Shown: one piece after another, positions 29,617 to 54,241 of the stretch
Layout of the letters: the number at the start of each line of letters is the position of its first letter
Position numbering within the stretch: position 1 is the stretch's first letter
Origin: Shimwellia pseudoproteus
GTDB lineage: Bacteria > Pseudomonadota > Gammaproteobacteria > Enterobacterales > Enterobacteriaceae
DNA length: 64,000 bases
Assembly: GCF_016415625.1 (NCBI RefSeq)
Contig: NZ_WBXP01000015.1
Coordinates: 17,415 to 81,414 of the forward strand
Reading direction: 5' to 3'
Made by a program: the position numbers and the translations under genes
Notes under the pieces: model-generated
Seen by the model: only the letters and a program-made list of their open reading frames with translations
Databases searched by the model: none
What the model was told of the DNA's origin: nothing

Positions 29617-29817
29617 ATGCCAGTACGTAAGCGTTTTATTGCCGGGGCGAAATGCCCCGCTTGCCAGGCCCAGGATACGCTCGCCATGTGGCGGGAAAAT
29701 AATGTCGATATTGTTGAGTGTGTTAAGTGTGGCCACCAGATGCGTGAAGCCGATAAACAAGTCAAAGAGCATATTCGCAAAGAGGAGTCGGTTATCGGCA
29801 TTTTTCATCCGGACTAG
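29617..29817 (+). CDS. yheV: YheV, small zinc-ribbon protein
   Basis: A 66-residue protein with two CxxC pairs, CPAC and CVKC, spaced about 24 residues apart in a zinc-ribbon pattern (ECVKCGHQMREADK). Function unknown. It ends in the conserved IGIFHPD. It follows kefB on the same strand and is probably in the same transcript. Confidence 0.92.
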   Translation: MPVRKRFIAGAKCPACQAQDTLAMWRENNVDIVECVKCGHQMREADKQVKEHIRKEESVIGIFHPD

Positions 29818-29847
29818 CGTTATCGGTCTCCTTTTTTTAAGCTATGG

Positions 29848-29876
29848 GGTACACAGGCGCTGATTTCGGCTACAAT
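29848..29876 (+). promoter_or_regulatory. Possible slyD promoter
   Basis: TACAAT (29871-29876) lies 35 bases before the slyD ATG and is a good -10 match. The -35 region (around GGTACA) is poor, so the call is tentative. Confidence 0.4.
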
Positions 29877-29911
29877 CGGCGCCACTTTGTTTCTCACGCT
29901 CAGGAGATATC

Positions 29912-30484
29912 ATGAAAGTAGCAAAAGACCTGGTGGTCAGCCTGGCCTATCAGGTACGTACAGAAGATGGTGTATTAGTTGATGAGTCTCCGGTGAGTGC
30001 GCCGCTGGACTATCTGCATGGTCACGGTTCCCTGATCTCTGGCCTGGAAAATGCGCTGGAAGGTCATGAAGTTGGTGATAAATTCGACGTTAGCGTTGGC
30101 GCAAATGACGCTTACGGTCAGTACGACGAAAATTTAGTGCAGCGTGTGCCGAAAGACGTCTTTATGGGCGTTGACGAGCTGCAGGTGGGTATGCGTTTCC
30201 TGGCTGAAACTGACCAGGGTCCGGTACCGGTTGAAATCACTGCCGTTGAAGACGATCACGTTACCGTTGACGGTAACCATATGCTGGCTGGCCAGAACCT
30301 GAAATTCAACGTAGAAGTGGTTGCGATTCGTGAAGCTACCGAAGAAGAACTGGCCCACGGCCACGTTCACGGTGAACACGATAATCATCACGAACACGGT
30401 GAAGACGGGTGCTGCGGCGGCCACGGTCATGATCATGAACACGGTAAAGGCGGTTGCGGAAACGGCGGCTGCGGTTGCCATTAA
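29912..30484 (+). CDS. slyD: SlyD, FKBP-type prolyl isomerase and nickel metallochaperone
   Basis: SlyD (190 residues) has an FKBP domain interrupted by an insert-in-flap chaperone domain (about residues 1-150). A metal-binding tail follows, very rich in His, Cys and Gly (about 150-190, with CCGGHGHDHEHGKGGCGNGG). It assists folding and delivers nickel to hydrogenase maturation; in E. coli it is also needed for lysis by phage phiX174 protein E. A CAGGAG ribosome-binding site precedes the ATG. A bidirectional terminator follows. Confidence 0.97.
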   Translation: MKVAKDLVVSLAYQVRTEDGVLVDESPVSAPLDYLHGHGSLISGLENALEGHEVGDKFDVSVGANDAYGQYDENLVQRVPKDVFMGVDELQVGMRFLAETDQGPVPVEITAVEDDHVTVDGNHMLAGQNLKFNVEVVAIREATEEELAHGHVHGEHDNHHEHGEDGCCGGHGHDHEHGKGGCGNGGCGCH

Positions 30485-30502
30485 TCTGCCGCTTGCTGTA
30501 AT

Positions 30503-30531
30503 AAAAAAGCCGCGTATTACGCGGCTTTTTT
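30503..30531. terminator. Bidirectional terminator between slyD and slyX
   Basis: AAAAAAGCCGCG-TATTA-CGCGGCTTTTTT is a perfect 12-bp inverted repeat with A/T tracts on both sides. It serves slyD on the plus strand and slyX on the minus strand. Confidence 0.95.
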
Positions 30532-30556
30532 GTGGCTGGCAGATACCGCGGCGGCA

Positions 30557-30775
30557 TCAGTAGTGGGGCGGCGGTGTTTCTTCTGACTGTGAGGCCACCA
30601 TTGACGGCTGGCTGGCTTTCAGTTTCTCCACCAGAAGGCGCAGGTGCTCGCGGATTTTTGCCAGTTCCAGCTCGTGGGCTGTTACCGTTTGGTTTAGCTC
30701 TTCGATTGTAATTTCCTGAAAGGCCAGGCGGCTTTCCAATTCGGCCAGGCGTGTTTCGCTTGACGTATGCTGCAT
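30557..30775 (-). CDS. slyX: SlyX, small coiled-coil protein
   Basis: A 72-residue protein predicted to be almost entirely one coiled coil (heptad pattern through [20 protein letters not shown] and onward), with a polar Pro-rich tail ending in PPPHY. Function unknown. The length matches E. coli SlyX. It runs convergent to slyD and divergent from fkpA. Confidence 0.93.
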   Translation of the reverse strand: MQHTSSETRLAELESRLAFQEITIEELNQTVTAHELELAKIREHLRLLVEKLKASQPSMVASQSEETPPPHY

Positions 30776-30874
30776 CTTGATGTCTCCGGTGCTGGCTTGT
30801 CACCCCGAAATGGGCGCAGGCAGATGCCAATTTTACTGAATTTCTGCATTGTTTACAGGCGTCGGGTCCGTCAG

Positions 30875-30903
30875 GGAAACTTATTTATGCGAAAAGAGTC
30901 TGA
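30875..30903 (+). promoter_or_regulatory. Sigma-E-type promoter of fkpA
   Basis: GGAAACTT (30875-30882), 16 bases, then TCTGA (30899-30903) fits the extracytoplasmic stress sigma-E pattern (GGAACTT, 15-16 bases, TCTGA). fkpA is a known sigma-E regulon member in E. coli. The start would be about 110 bases before the fkpA ATG. Confidence 0.6.
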
Positions 30904-31016
30904 AATGAACCTGAATGCGCCACTGACGATTGTGTAGATTTCCTTCGCAACGGTATAGTAGTGCGTTCAACATGTTATTAACCTGGGGCGAGATGCCCCG
31001 GCCCTGGAGAAAATGG

Positions 31017-31835
31017 ATGAAATCACTGTTTAAAGTCACGCTGCTGGCGACCACGATGGCCGTGGCCCTTAATGCGCCGGCGGTACTGGCTGCCCCGGCT
31101 GCGGCAAAAGATGCTGCCACCACCCAGGACAGCAAAGCGGCATTTAAGAATGACGACCAGAAATCTGCATATGCACTGGGCGCCTCTCTGGGGCGTTATA
31201 TGGAGAACTCCCTGCAGGAACAGGAAAAACTGGGTATCAAACTGGATAAAAGCCAGCTGATTGCCGGTGTTCAGGACGCCTTTGCCGATAAGAGCAAGCT
31301 CTCTGATCAGCAGATTGAACAGACCCTGCAGACCTTCGAAGCGCGGGTGAAAACCGCAGCCCAGGCGAAAATGGAAAAAGACGCCAAAGAGAACGCTGAC
31401 AAAGGCCAGAAATTCCGTGATGCCTTCGCCAAAGAGAAGGGCGTGAAGAAAACCGCCAGCGGCCTGCTGTATCAGGTAGAGAAAGCCGGTACCGGTGACG
31501 CGCCGAAAGATACCGATACCGTGGTCGTGAACTACAAAGGCACACTGATAGACGGTAAAGAGTTTGATAACTCTTACTCCCGCGGTGAGCCGCTGTCTTT
31601 CCGTCTTGACGGTGTTATCCCGGGCTGGACTGAAGGCCTGAAAAATATCAAGAAAGGTGGCCAGATCAAACTGGTTATCCCGCCGGATCTGGCTTACGGT
31701 AAAACCGGTGTTCCGGGGATCCCGGCTAACTCCACGCTGGTGTTTGACGTTGAGCTGCTGGACATCAAACCGGCGCCTAAAGCTGACGCTAAACCAGAAG
31801 CCAAAAGCGCTGCTGAAGCCGGTAAAGCGAAATAA
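31017..31835 (+). CDS. fkpA: FkpA, periplasmic FKBP-type prolyl isomerase and chaperone
   Basis: FkpA (272 residues) is a periplasmic folding factor. A signal peptide is at about residues 1-25 (LLATTMAVALNAPAVLA). A helical dimerisation/chaperone domain follows (about 40-140; ALGASLGRYMEN), then the FKBP domain (about 150-255; VVVNYKGTLIDGKEFD, GVIPGWTEGL). A Lys/Ala-rich tail closes it. ATG 31017 gives MKSLFKVTLLA, preceded by CTGGAG; an upstream open frame from 30930 is not supported. It is followed by a clear terminator. Confidence 0.97.
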   Translation: MKSLFKVTLLATTMAVALNAPAVLAAPAAAKDAATTQDSKAAFKNDDQKSAYALGASLGRYMENSLQEQEKLGIKLDKSQLIAGVQDAFADKSKLSDQQIEQTLQTFEARVKTAAQAKMEKDAKENADKGQKFRDAFAKEKGVKKTASGLLYQVEKAGTGDAPKDTDTVVVNYKGTLIDGKEFDNSYSRGEPLSFRLDGVIPGWTEGLKNIKKGGQIKLVIPPDLAYGKTGVPGIPANSTLVFDVELLDIKPAPKADAKPEAKSAAEAGKAK

Positions 31836-31851
31836 TCGTCTTTACGCTGAG

Positions 31852-31880
31852 AAAACCGCTGCCTTTGGGCGGCGGTTTTT
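31852..31880 (+). terminator. fkpA terminator
   Basis: AAAACCGC pairs with GCGGTTTT around an 11-13 base loop and is followed by more Ts, 17 bases after the fkpA stop. Confidence 0.85.
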
Positions 31881-31948
31881 GTTTATTACGCCACATTCTT
31901 CTGGCCAGGCCGGCTGTACCGCACCTCCTTGACCTGCCGCACTGCGCA

Positions 31949-31971
31949 ACCTGGTAAACACTCAGTATAAT
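31949..31971 (+). promoter_or_regulatory. Possible yheO-tusDCB promoter
   Basis: A perfect TATAAT lies at 31966-31971, about 120 bases before yheO. The -35 region is weak (GCGCAA-type), so the call is tentative. The rest of the 255-base fkpA-yheO spacer shows the fkpA terminator and no gene. Confidence 0.35.
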
Positions 31972-32090
31972 TAATGCTGGAAAACCCATTTGTTGCTGTA
32001 TTACTTTTATTACTCGCACGTTAATTGAGAGATGAGTCTGCCCTGACAGCGAAAAAACGACAGGCTCTTTAAATAGGGTGGTATTTTTTC

Positions 32091-32819
32091 ATGTCCAGTT
32101 CGCTTTTAACCAATGAAACCAGTGAATTAGATTTACTGGATCAGCGTCCATTTGAGCCCTCCGACTTTGATATTCTTAAATCCTACGAGGCTGTGGTGGA
32201 TGGGTTAGCTATGCTGATTGGTCCCCATTGTGAAATTGTTCTGCATTCGTTGCAGGATCTGAAATGTTCCGCGGTGCGTATCGCCAACGGCGAACACACC
32301 GGCCGCAAAATTGGCTCCCCGATTACCGACCTGGCCCTGCGGATGCTGCATGATATGACCGGTGCCGACAGCAGCGTGTCCAAGTGTTATTTCACCCGGG
32401 CGAAAAGCGGCGTGCTCATGAAGTCCGTCACTATTGCTATTCGTAACCGGGATCACCGGGTTATCGGCCTGCTGTGCATTAATATGAACCTCGATGTGCC
32501 GTTCTCGCAGATAATGAACACCTTTATTCCCCCCGAGACGGAAGATCTGGATGTGCCATCAACTGTGAACTTTGCGTCATCCGTCGAGGATCTGGTGACC
32601 CAGACCCTGGAGTTCACCATCGAGGAAGTCAATGCCGATCGCAGCGTGTCCAACAACGCCAAGAATCGCCAGATTGTTCTGAATCTGTATGAGAAAGGGA
32701 TCTTCGATATCAAAGACGCCATCAACCAGGTGGCCGATCGACTGAACATCTCCAAGCACACGGTATACCTCTATATTCGCCAGTTTAAAAACGGCGACTT
32801 CAGCGGGCAGGATAAGTAA
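32091..32819 (+). CDS. yheO: YheO, PAS-like/HTH transcriptional regulator
   Basis: A 242-residue protein of the YheO/DauR family. The N-terminal PAS-like YheO domain (about 25-135; [20 protein letters not shown]) is followed by a C-terminal helix-turn-helix (about 200-235; [20 protein letters not shown]). Related regulators respond to small metabolites; its target here is not known. It immediately precedes tusD, with a TAATG stop/start overlap, so it is cotranscribed with the tRNA thiolation genes, as in E. coli. Confidence 0.94.
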   Translation: MSSSLLTNETSELDLLDQRPFEPSDFDILKSYEAVVDGLAMLIGPHCEIVLHSLQDLKCSAVRIANGEHTGRKIGSPITDLALRMLHDMTGADSSVSKCYFTRAKSGVLMKSVTIAIRNRDHRVIGLLCINMNLDVPFSQIMNTFIPPETEDLDVPSTVNFASSVEDLVTQTLEFTIEEVNADRSVSNNAKNRQIVLNLYEKGIFDIKDAINQVADRLNISKHTVYLYIRQFKNGDFSGQDK

Positions 32820-33205
32820 TGCGTTTTGGTTTACTGGTTACCGGCCCGGCTTATGGTACGCAACAATCCAGCAGTGCGCTGCAGTTCGCCCAGGCATTAC
32901 TGGCGGAAGGGCACTGCCTGGATAGTGTCTTTTTCTACCGGGAAGGGGTGTACAACGCCAATCAACTGACCAGCCCGGCCAGCGATGAGTTCGATATGGT
33001 GCGCGCCTGGCAGCAGTTGCAGGCGCAACACGGCGTGACGCTGAATATTTGTGTGGCGGCGGCGCTGCGCCGGGGCGTCACGGACCAGCAGGAGGCTGAG
33101 CGCCTCGGGCTGGGTGGCGCGAATTTGCAGCCGGGTTTTACCCTCAGCGGGTTAGGCGGCCTGGCGGAAGCGGCATTAACGTGTGACCGGATGGTGCAGT
33201 TCTGA
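32819..33205 (+). CDS. tusD: TusD, sulfur-transfer subunit for tRNA 2-thiolation
   Basis: TusD (128 residues) is the catalytic subunit of the TusBCD relay. It takes persulfide sulfur from TusA and passes it to TusE/MnmA for 2-thiouridine at tRNA wobble positions. It has a DsrE fold with active cysteine C78 in [11 protein letters not shown]. The start overlaps the yheO stop, and its own stop overlaps the tusC ATG (TGATG). Confidence 0.97.
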   Translation: MRFGLLVTGPAYGTQQSSSALQFAQALLAEGHCLDSVFFYREGVYNANQLTSPASDEFDMVRAWQQLQAQHGVTLNICVAAALRRGVTDQQEAERLGLGGANLQPGFTLSGLGGLAEAALTCDRMVQF

Positions 33206-33561
33206 TGAAACGTATCGCTTTTGTCTTTAAAAGTGCTCCACATGGCACCAGTGCTGGCCGGGAAGGGCTGGATGCGCTGTTGGCGACCTCGGCGTTAAGT
33301 GATAACCCGGGGGTTTTTTTTATTGGTGATGGCGTGATGCAGTTGCTTGCGGGGCAGCAGCCGGGTGCGATACTGGCCCGGGACTATATCGCCACGTTTA
33401 AAGTGCTGCCGCTGTATGACATCGACGATTGCATGGTATGCGAGCCGTCGCTACAGGCGCGGGGGCTGGCGCAGGCGCCGTTAATTCTTGATGCCGAACG
33501 GCTGAGTGCGGAGGCGATCCGCGCCCGGCTTGCTGAATTCGATGTCGTTTTCACTTTCTGA
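33205..33561 (+). CDS. tusC: TusC, subunit of the TusBCD sulfur relay
   Basis: TusC (118 residues) is a DsrF-like subunit of the heterohexameric TusBCD complex. Typical segments are [20 protein letters not shown] and the [12 protein letters not shown] stretch. The ATG overlaps the tusD stop. The last bases of the gene form the first copy of a 14-base tandem repeat that continues into the tusB ribosome-binding region. Confidence 0.96.
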   Translation: MKRIAFVFKSAPHGTSAGREGLDALLATSALSDNPGVFFIGDGVMQLLAGQQPGAILARDYIATFKVLPLYDIDDCMVCEPSLQARGLAQAPLILDAERLSAEAIRARLAEFDVVFTF

Positions 33562-33584
33562 AGGTTTCGATTTCTGAAGGTTTC
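33555..33584 (+). repeat. 14-bp tandem repeat at the tusC-tusB junction
   Basis: TTTCTGAAGGTTTC occurs at 33555-33568 and again at 33571-33584, a 16-base period. The first copy contains the tusC stop codon. The second supplies the AAGG ribosome-binding site of tusB. It looks like a recent small duplication. Confidence 0.9.
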
Positions 33585-33585
33585 T

Positions 33586-33870
33586 ATGCTGCACACACTT
33601 AGCCACTCCCCCGGGGAGTGCGATATGACGACGCTGATGGCGGCACTGAGTCCCGGGGACGATGTGCTGTTGATCCAGAATGGCGTTATCGCGGCGTTGC
33701 CCGGCCCTGCCCTTGATTTACTGCTGGCCGCCCCTATCTCTGTGTCGGTGCTCGGTAAGGATCTGGCGGCAAGGGGACTTGCTGCTCAAATTTCGACCGC
33801 GGTGAAAAGGGTTAGCTATACTGAATTTGTCAGACTTGCCGCACAACATCGTGCGCAAATGGCCTGGTAA
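33586..33870 (+). CDS. tusB: TusB, subunit of the TusBCD sulfur relay
   Basis: TusB (94 residues) is the DsrH-like third subunit of TusBCD. It opens with MLHTLSHSPGECDM and carries the DDVLLIQNGVIAAL strand-turn typical of DsrH proteins. It starts 24 bases after tusC, with AAGG seven bases before the ATG provided by the second copy of a short duplication. The str operon promoter follows directly. Confidence 0.95.
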   Translation: MLHTLSHSPGECDMTTLMAALSPGDDVLLIQNGVIAALPGPALDLLLAAPISVSVLGKDLAARGLAAQISTAVKRVSYTEFVRLAAQHRAQMAW

Positions 33871-33892
33871 GTGCGGGATTGCTGTATATTTC

Positions 33893-33921
33893 TTGACACC
33901 TTTTCGGCTCAGCCCTAAAAT
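33893..33921 (+). promoter_or_regulatory. str operon promoter (rpsL-rpsG-fusA-tufA)
   Basis: A consensus TTGACA (33893-33898), 17 bases, then TAAAAT (33916-33921), about 68 bases before rpsL. This is a very strong sigma-70 promoter. Confidence 0.93.
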
Positions 33922-33943
33922 TCTGCGTCCTCATATTGTATGA

Positions 33944-34363
<420 letters not shown>

Positions 34364-34444
34364 TGGTTCTCCGTTAAGTAAGGCCAAACGTTTTAACTTT
34401 AATGTCAAACTAAACTCGTAGAGTTTTGGACAATCCTGAATTAA

Positions 34445-34930
<486 letters not shown>

Positions 34931-35015
34931 TCCCTTCGGAGTGTTAGTCACCAGGCGGGCGCTTCAGGTAAGCCGCCCGCTCCTTGGCAACTTAACTTGA
35001 ACGTCCCAGGAATAG

Positions 35016-37139
<2,124 letters not shown>

Positions 37140-37177
37140 TCCAGGGTTAACACAATGATCCCGCGCTCTCTCCGTAA

Positions 37178-38392
<1,215 letters not shown>

Positions 38393-38410
38393 TATTTAGC
38401 TAATGAACTG

Positions 38411-38434
38411 AAAAGGGCGCTTCGGCGCCCTTTT
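38411..38434 (+). terminator. str operon terminator
   Basis: AAAAGGGCGC-TTCG-GCGCCCTTTT is a perfect 10-bp stem with a UUCG tetraloop, followed by a T-rich stretch, 19 bases after tufA. Confidence 0.95.
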
Positions 38435-38504
38435 GCTTTTTGTGTCGATCACAAATCTTACAAAATAAACCACCATCCTGAGCATTAATCCCCTGGCGCT
38501 GCTA

Positions 38505-38533
38505 TTGTAATCATAATTATTCTCATTTACACT
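38505..38533 (+). promoter_or_regulatory. bfd promoter with Fur-like box in the spacer
   Basis: TTGTAA (38505-38510) and TACACT (38528-38533) have an optimal 17-base spacer. Within it, TCATAAT-T-ATTCTCA (38511-38525) matches the Fur 7-1-7 pattern at 12 of 14 positions. Fur bound there would block RNA polymerase, so bfd should be induced by iron starvation. Confidence 0.75.
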
Positions 38534-38560
38534 TTGGGCGTAATTTAAGCAGGAGTGGCT

Positions 38561-38755
38561 ATGTACGTATGTCTTTGTAATGGTATTAGCGATAAAAAAA
38601 TTCGCCAGGCCGTTCGTCAATATCATCCCCAGTCTTTCCAGCAATTGCGCAAATTTATTCCGGTAGGAAACCAGTGCGGCAAGTGCGTCCGCGCCGTGCG
38701 TGAGCTGATGCAGGAAGAGCTAACCGCGATACCTGAATATCAGGAGATTGCCTGA
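38561..38755 (+). CDS. bfd: Bacterioferritin-associated ferredoxin
   Basis: Bfd (64 residues) carries a [2Fe-2S] cluster held by cysteines in YVCLCNG and NQCGKC. It gives electrons to the bacterioferritin heme to release stored iron. I start at ATG 38561 (MYVCLCNG), with AGGAG upstream; a GTG six bases earlier is less likely. It is upstream of bfr, its partner, and its promoter has a Fur-like site. Confidence 0.96.
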   Translation: MYVCLCNGISDKKIRQAVRQYHPQSFQQLRKFIPVGNQCGKCVRAVRELMQEELTAIPEYQEIA

Positions 38756-38826
38756 CAGCACGTCTTTACTTTGACATCCCCGTCCGCGCATCTACGCTTC
38801 AATAAGTGGAAGCGGAGGTCTATATA

Positions 38827-39303
38827 ATGAAAGGTGATGTTAAGATTATAAATTATCTCAATAAATTATTGGGAAACGAGCTTGTCGCAATCAACCAGTA
38901 TTTCCTTCATGCCCGGATGTTTAAAAATTGGGGGTTATTGCGCCTCAATGAGGTGGAATACCACGAATCCATTGATGAGATGAAACACGCGGATAAATAT
39001 ATTGAGCGTATTTTATTTCTGGAGGGTATCCCCAATTTGCAGGACCTGGGTAAGCTGCATATCGGCGAAGATGTTGAAGAAATGCTGCAGTCAGATCTGA
39101 AACTGGAAATGGAAGGCGCAAAAGATTTGCGTGAGGCCATTGCCTATGCCGATAGCGTGCATGATTATGTCAGCCGCGATATGCTTATCGGTATTCTGTC
39201 GGAAGAAGAACACCATATCGACTGGCTGGAAACGGAACTGGATCTGATCGGTAAGATTGGGCTGCAAAATTACCTGCAAACCCAGATCAAAGAGCAAAGC
39301 TAA
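38827..39303 (+). CDS. bfr: Bacterioferritin
   Basis: Bfr (158 residues) forms a 24-mer heme-containing iron-storage shell. Diiron ferroxidase ligands are visible in the helices [27 protein letters not shown] and [13 protein letters not shown]. The heme-ligating methionine is in the [13 protein letters not shown] region. ATG 38827 has GGAGG nine bases upstream. It lies 71 bases after bfd. In E. coli K-12 the gsp cluster follows; here rpsJ comes next. Confidence 0.97.
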   Translation: MKGDVKIINYLNKLLGNELVAINQYFLHARMFKNWGLLRLNEVEYHESIDEMKHADKYIERILFLEGIPNLQDLGKLHIGEDVEEMLQSDLKLEMEGAKDLREAIAYADSVHDYVSRDMLIGILSEEEHHIDWLETELDLIGKIGLQNYLQTQIKEQS

Positions 39304-39335
39304 GCGCGACGCAGGCTGTTCTTGTGCTGAATGTA

Positions 39336-39362
39336 AACCCGCTGCGGCGGGTTTTGTTGTTT
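39336..39362 (+). terminator. bfr terminator
   Basis: AACCCGC-TGCG-GCGGGTT is followed by TTGTTGTTT, 32 bases after the bfr stop. It isolates bfr from the S10 operon. Confidence 0.85.
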
Positions 39363-39436
39363 CTGGCCAGTGGCAAGAAAAGGGCAGGGGACGGCACATT
39401 TATTGCGTTTACCAGTGACTATTTTTCACCCGTCAC

Positions 39437-39464
39437 TTGCTTCATTCGTGGATTTACGTATAAT
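39437..39464 (+). promoter_or_regulatory. S10 operon promoter
   Basis: TTGCTT (39437-39442), 16 bases, then consensus TATAAT (39459-39464). The start near 39471 leaves a leader of about 164 bases, close to the 172 bases of the E. coli S10 leader. Confidence 0.88.
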
Positions 39465-39470
39465 GCGCGG

Positions 39471-39946
<476 letters not shown>

Positions 39947-39966
39947 TCAGGTCATCGAGCGATTGA

Positions 39967-41523
<1,557 letters not shown>

Positions 41524-41536
41524 GTCGGAGGAGTAA

Positions 41537-42364
<828 letters not shown>

Positions 42365-42377
42365 TTTTAGAGGATAA

Positions 42378-42659
<282 letters not shown>

Positions 42660-42664
42660 GGTAG

Positions 42665-44593
<1,929 letters not shown>

Positions 44594-44614
44594 TACAGTA
44601 CCTTTTCTCTTACG

Positions 44615-44648
44615 AATAAACGGCTCAGCGATGAGCCGTTTATTTTTT
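44615..44648 (+). terminator. S10 operon terminator
   Basis: AATAAACGGCTCA-GCGA-TGAGCCGTTTATT is a perfect 13-bp stem followed by TTTT. The spc promoter begins immediately after it. Confidence 0.93.
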
Positions 44649-44649
44649 C

Positions 44650-44678
44650 TACCCATACGCAGGAAGCGGTGTTATAAT
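44650..44678 (+). promoter_or_regulatory. spc operon promoter
   Basis: Consensus TATAAT (44673-44678) in GGTGTTATAATGCCGCGCCC, with a weak -35 around TACCCA (44650-44655) after 17 bases. The surrounding sequence resembles the E. coli spc promoter as I recall it. The -35 abuts the S10 terminator. Confidence 0.85.
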
Positions 44679-44744
44679 GCCGCGCCCCCGATATGGGGTT
44701 TTTTAACGATCCGAATTTAGGGTCTCAGTAGTAGTTGACATTAG

Positions 44745-46007
<1,263 letters not shown>

Positions 46008-46012
46008 GGTAG

Positions 46013-46327
<315 letters not shown>

Positions 46328-46354
46328 TTGTCACCAATAGAATCACGGGAGTAG

Positions 46355-47662
<1,308 letters not shown>

Positions 47663-47667
47663 GGTAG

Positions 47668-48801
<1,134 letters not shown>

Positions 48802-48808
48802 GTAGCAG

Positions 48809-50288
<1,480 letters not shown>

Positions 50289-50306
50289 TTATCTCGCATA
50301 TTTTTC

Positions 50307-50335
50307 TTGCAAAGTTGGGTTGAGCTGGCTAGATT
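50307..50335 (+). promoter_or_regulatory. alpha operon promoter
   Basis: TTGCAA (50307-50312), 17 bases, then TAGATT (50330-50335). The -10 lies within the inverted repeat GGCTAGATTAGCC, which may also act as a weak spc terminator. The layout resembles the E. coli alpha promoter as I recall it. Confidence 0.75.
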
Positions 50336-50359
50336 AGCCAGCCAATCTTTTGTATGTCT

Positions 50360-50790
<431 letters not shown>

Positions 50791-50807
50791 TCGGGGTGAT
50801 TGAATAA

Positions 50808-51851
<1,044 letters not shown>

Positions 51852-51876
51852 AGCTTAGTACCAAAGAGAGGACACA

Positions 51877-52866
51877 ATGCAGGGTTCTGTGACAGAGTTT
51901 CTAAAACCGCGCCTGGTAGATATCGAGCAAGTGAGTTCGACGCACGCCAAGGTGACCCTTGAACCATTAGAGCGTGGCTTTGGCCATACTTTGGGTAACG
52001 CACTGCGCCGTATTCTGCTCTCATCGATGCCGGGTTGTGCGGTAACTGAGGTTGAGATTGATGGTGTACTGCATGAGTACAGCACCAAAGAAGGCGTACA
52101 GGAAGATATCCTGGAAATCCTGCTCAACCTGAAAGGGCTGGCGGTGAGAGTTCAGGGTAAAGATGAAGTTATTCTTACCTTGAATAAATCTGGCATTGGC
52201 CCTGTGACTGCAGCCGACATTACCCATGATGGTGATGTCGAAATCGTCAAGCCGCAGCACGTGATCTGCCACCTGACTGACGAGAACGCAGCTATTAATA
52301 TGCGTATCAAAGTTCAGCGCGGTCGTGGTTATGTGCCGGCCTCTGCCCGAATTCATTCGGAAGAAGATGAGCGCCCAATCGGCCGTCTGCTGGTCGATGC
52401 TTGCTACAGCCCTGTAGAGCGTATTGCCTACAATGTTGAAGCAGCTCGTGTTGAGCAGCGTACCGACCTGGACAAGCTGGTCATCGAAATGGAAACCAAC
52501 GGCACAATCGATCCTGAAGAGGCGATTCGTCGTGCGGCAACCATTCTGGCTGAACAACTGGAAGCTTTCGTTGACTTACGTGATGTACGTCAGCCGGAAG
52601 TGAAAGAAGAGAAACCAGAGTTCGATCCGATCCTGCTGCGCCCTGTTGACGATCTGGAATTGACTGTCCGCTCTGCTAACTGCCTCAAGGCAGAAGCTAT
52701 CCACTATATCGGTGATCTGGTACAGCGTACCGAGGTTGAGTTGCTGAAAACGCCGAACCTGGGTAAAAAATCTCTTACCGAGATTAAAGACGTGCTGGCC
52801 TCACGTGGTCTGTCTCTGGGCATGCGCCTGGAAAACTGGCCGCCGGCAAGCATTGCTGACGAGTAA
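51877..52866 (+). CDS. rpoA: RNA polymerase alpha subunit
   Basis: RpoA (329 residues) dimerises to start RNA polymerase assembly. Its C-terminal domain binds UP elements and activators such as CRP. The N-terminal domain contains [20 protein letters not shown]. The C-terminal domain (about 250-329) includes [18 protein letters not shown] with the key arginine near 265. A strong AGAGAGGAC region precedes the ATG. It lies between rpsD and rplQ in the alpha operon. Confidence 0.99.
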
Positions 52867-52882
52867 CCGGATCACAGGTTAA

Positions 52883-53293
<411 letters not shown>

Positions 53294-53306
53294 TTTGCAG
53301 TAACGT

Positions 53307-53334
53307 AAAAAAGCCCCGCTTGCGGGGTTTTTTT
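53307..53334 (+). terminator. alpha operon terminator
   Basis: AAAAAAGCCCCGC-TT-GCGGGGTTTTTTT is a strong intrinsic terminator 13 bases after rplQ. Confidence 0.94.
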
Positions 53335-53396
53335 ATGCCTGTCATTCAGCAACGAGATACACTAGCGTTACTCTCTTCTGTTGCGGAGCCCATATC

Positions 53397-53765
53397 ATGT
53401 GGTTACTTGATGCCTGGGCTGAGCGCCATATTCTGGATGCCCAGCGTAACGGCCAGTTTGATAATCTTCCCGGTACCGGGGCCCCTCTGATACTTGATGA
53501 TGATTCCCATGTACCAGAAGAACTGCGGGCCGGATACCGGCTGCTTAAGAATGCCGGCTGCCTGCCGCCGGAGCTGGAGCAGCGTAAAGAAGCCATTGAA
53601 ATGGCGGATTTGCTAAAAACAATACATCAGGAACATCCTGACTATCAGGCAATAAGCAAGCGTCTGGCATTGCTGGAAATGAAATTGCGTCAGGCCGGGA
53701 TGAATACCGATTTTCTGCACGGGGAATACACCCATCAACTACTTGGCAAGATAGAGGAGCGCTAA
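53397..53765 (+). CDS. yhdN: YhdN, DUF1992 (DnaJ-homologue-like) protein
   Basis: A 122-residue protein of the DUF1992 family, which is annotated in eukaryotes as a DnaJ homologue C28 region; function unknown. Conserved core: WAERHILDAQRNGQFDNLPG and GYRLLKNAGCLPPELEQR. Its stop overlaps the zntR ATG (TAATG), so the two are cotranscribed, as in E. coli. Confidence 0.93.
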   Translation: MWLLDAWAERHILDAQRNGQFDNLPGTGAPLILDDDSHVPEELRAGYRLLKNAGCLPPELEQRKEAIEMADLLKTIHQEHPDYQAISKRLALLEMKLRQAGMNTDFLHGEYTHQLLGKIEER

Positions 53766-54178
53766 TGTACCGCATTGGGGAATTGGCCAAGCTGGCCTGC
53801 GTAACGCCGGACACCATTCGTTATTACGAAAAGCAGCAGATGATGGAACACGAGGTTCGCACCGAGGGCGGGTTTCGCCTCTATACCGAGCAGGATCTAC
53901 AGCGGCTGAAGTTTATTCGCTATGCTAAACAGCTCGGCTTCACCCTTGAAGCGATCCGCGAGCTGCTGTCGATCCGTATCGATCCTGAACACCATACCTG
54001 CCAGGAGTCGAAGACGATTGTCCGGGCCAGGCTGAATGAGGTTGAGCAGCGTATCACGGAGCTGGAGCATATGCGTGCGTCACTGCAAAAACTGGATGAT
54101 GTCTGCTGCGGCACTTCTCACAGCAGCGTCTATTGCTCAATTCTTGAAACCCTTGAGCGAGGTGCCAGTGGTCAATAA
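53765..54178 (+). CDS. zntR: ZntR, zinc-responsive MerR-family activator
   Basis: ZntR (137 residues) binds and distorts the zntA promoter and activates zinc/cadmium/lead export when metal is bound. The MerR winged helix is at the N-terminus (YRIGELAKLACVTPDTIRYY), followed by the dimerisation helix. The metal loop DDVCCGTSHSSVYCS has the expected Cys-Cys-His-Cys ligands (C114, C115, H119, C124), and a further Cys is in HHTCQES. zntA is not in this window. Confidence 0.95.
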   Translation: MYRIGELAKLACVTPDTIRYYEKQQMMEHEVRTEGGFRLYTEQDLQRLKFIRYAKQLGFTLEAIRELLSIRIDPEHHTCQESKTIVRARLNEVEQRITELEHMRASLQKLDDVCCGTSHSSVYCSILETLERGASGQ

Positions 54179-54241
54179 ACAGACTATTGATTTCTTTTTT
54201 CGTCAGGCGCATGATGCGCACCATATCAACAGGAGGCAACA

